DNA from: Agelas oroides
Taxonomy: Eukaryota > Porifera > Demospongiae > Agelasida > Agelasidae
Reading direction: 5' to 3'
Assembly (NCBI GenBank): GCA_949130485.1
Contig: OX422198.1
Location: 7,041,763 to 7,105,762 of the forward strand
DNA: 64,000 bases
This document shows, in pieces, positions 63,928-64,000 of this stretch (position 1 is its first letter; the number at the start of each line of letters is the position of its first letter). The translations under genes and the position numbers were made by a program. A model generated the notes under the pieces. That model did not search any database and was not told where the DNA came from. It saw only the letters and a list, made by a program, of their open reading frames with translations.

Positions 63928-64000
63928 CTGGAGGAAGGAAAAACAAACTGCATCACTGAATCACCTCTCCCTTTCTCCAACTTCTCTTTACTCTCCCTTT

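Overview
The window is animal nuclear DNA. Genes are split by many short GT-AG introns, and the protein families are metazoan: an LRRK1-type Roco kinase, OSTF1, a HEATR4-like protein, an inactive myotubularin, an amnionless-like receptor and a CARD-like protein. The tandem family of beta-helix/multi-pass membrane proteins, the compact introns and the many short fold-back repeats suggest an early-branching marine animal, most likely a sponge. The sequence alone does not fix the species.

Layout. At 1-10.8 kb there are three tandem minus-strand genes for large beta-helix plus multi-pass membrane proteins; the first is cut by the left edge. At 11.5-20.4 kb a minus-strand, 13-exon receptor gene combines an amnionless-like ectodomain with EGF-like and Ig-like modules, one membrane span and an FxNPxY tail. 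At 20.7-36.2 kb a minus-strand LRRK1-like gene closes in frame over 22 exons (ANK-LRR-Roc-COR-kinase-C-terminal domain). It lies head to head with a plus-strand OSTF1 gene (36.6-42.0 kb, 11 exons). At 42.9-49.1 kb a minus-strand HEATR4-like gene (12 exons) shares a promoter of about 125 bp with a plus-strand coiled-coil gene (49.2-50.7 kb); this promoter contains a perfect RFX X-box match, suggesting ciliary regulation. At 51.0-52.3 kb there is a single-exon CARD-like/coiled-coil gene, divergent from a PH-WW-collagen-like gene (52.6-57.6 kb). That gene is followed by a broken copy of its own 3' end. At 58.5-60.9 kb there is a two-exon NADPH-dependent FMN reductase, and at 61.3-64.0 kb the 3' part of an MTMR10/12-like pseudophosphatase gene that runs off the right edge.

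Repeats dominate the non-coding DNA. The strongest signal is a family of fold-back elements about 48-630 bp long. They begin TAGYCTCG and end in its inverse, and are flanked by 9-bp target duplications; seven copies have perfect 9/9 duplications. One copy carries a ZAD-type zinc-finger reading frame. Other repeats are a hAT derivative with an 8-bp duplication, a MITE with a broken THAP domain, fold-back relics holding hammerhead-ribozyme cores, a truncated LINE tail, 60-bp and 10-bp minisatellites, and long CA/TG tracts. Many of these tracts sit directly against 3' splice sites of the LRRK1-like gene.

Exon models were built by hand from splice consensus, reading phase and family similarity. 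All complete multi-exon models close in frame, but no transcript evidence was available.
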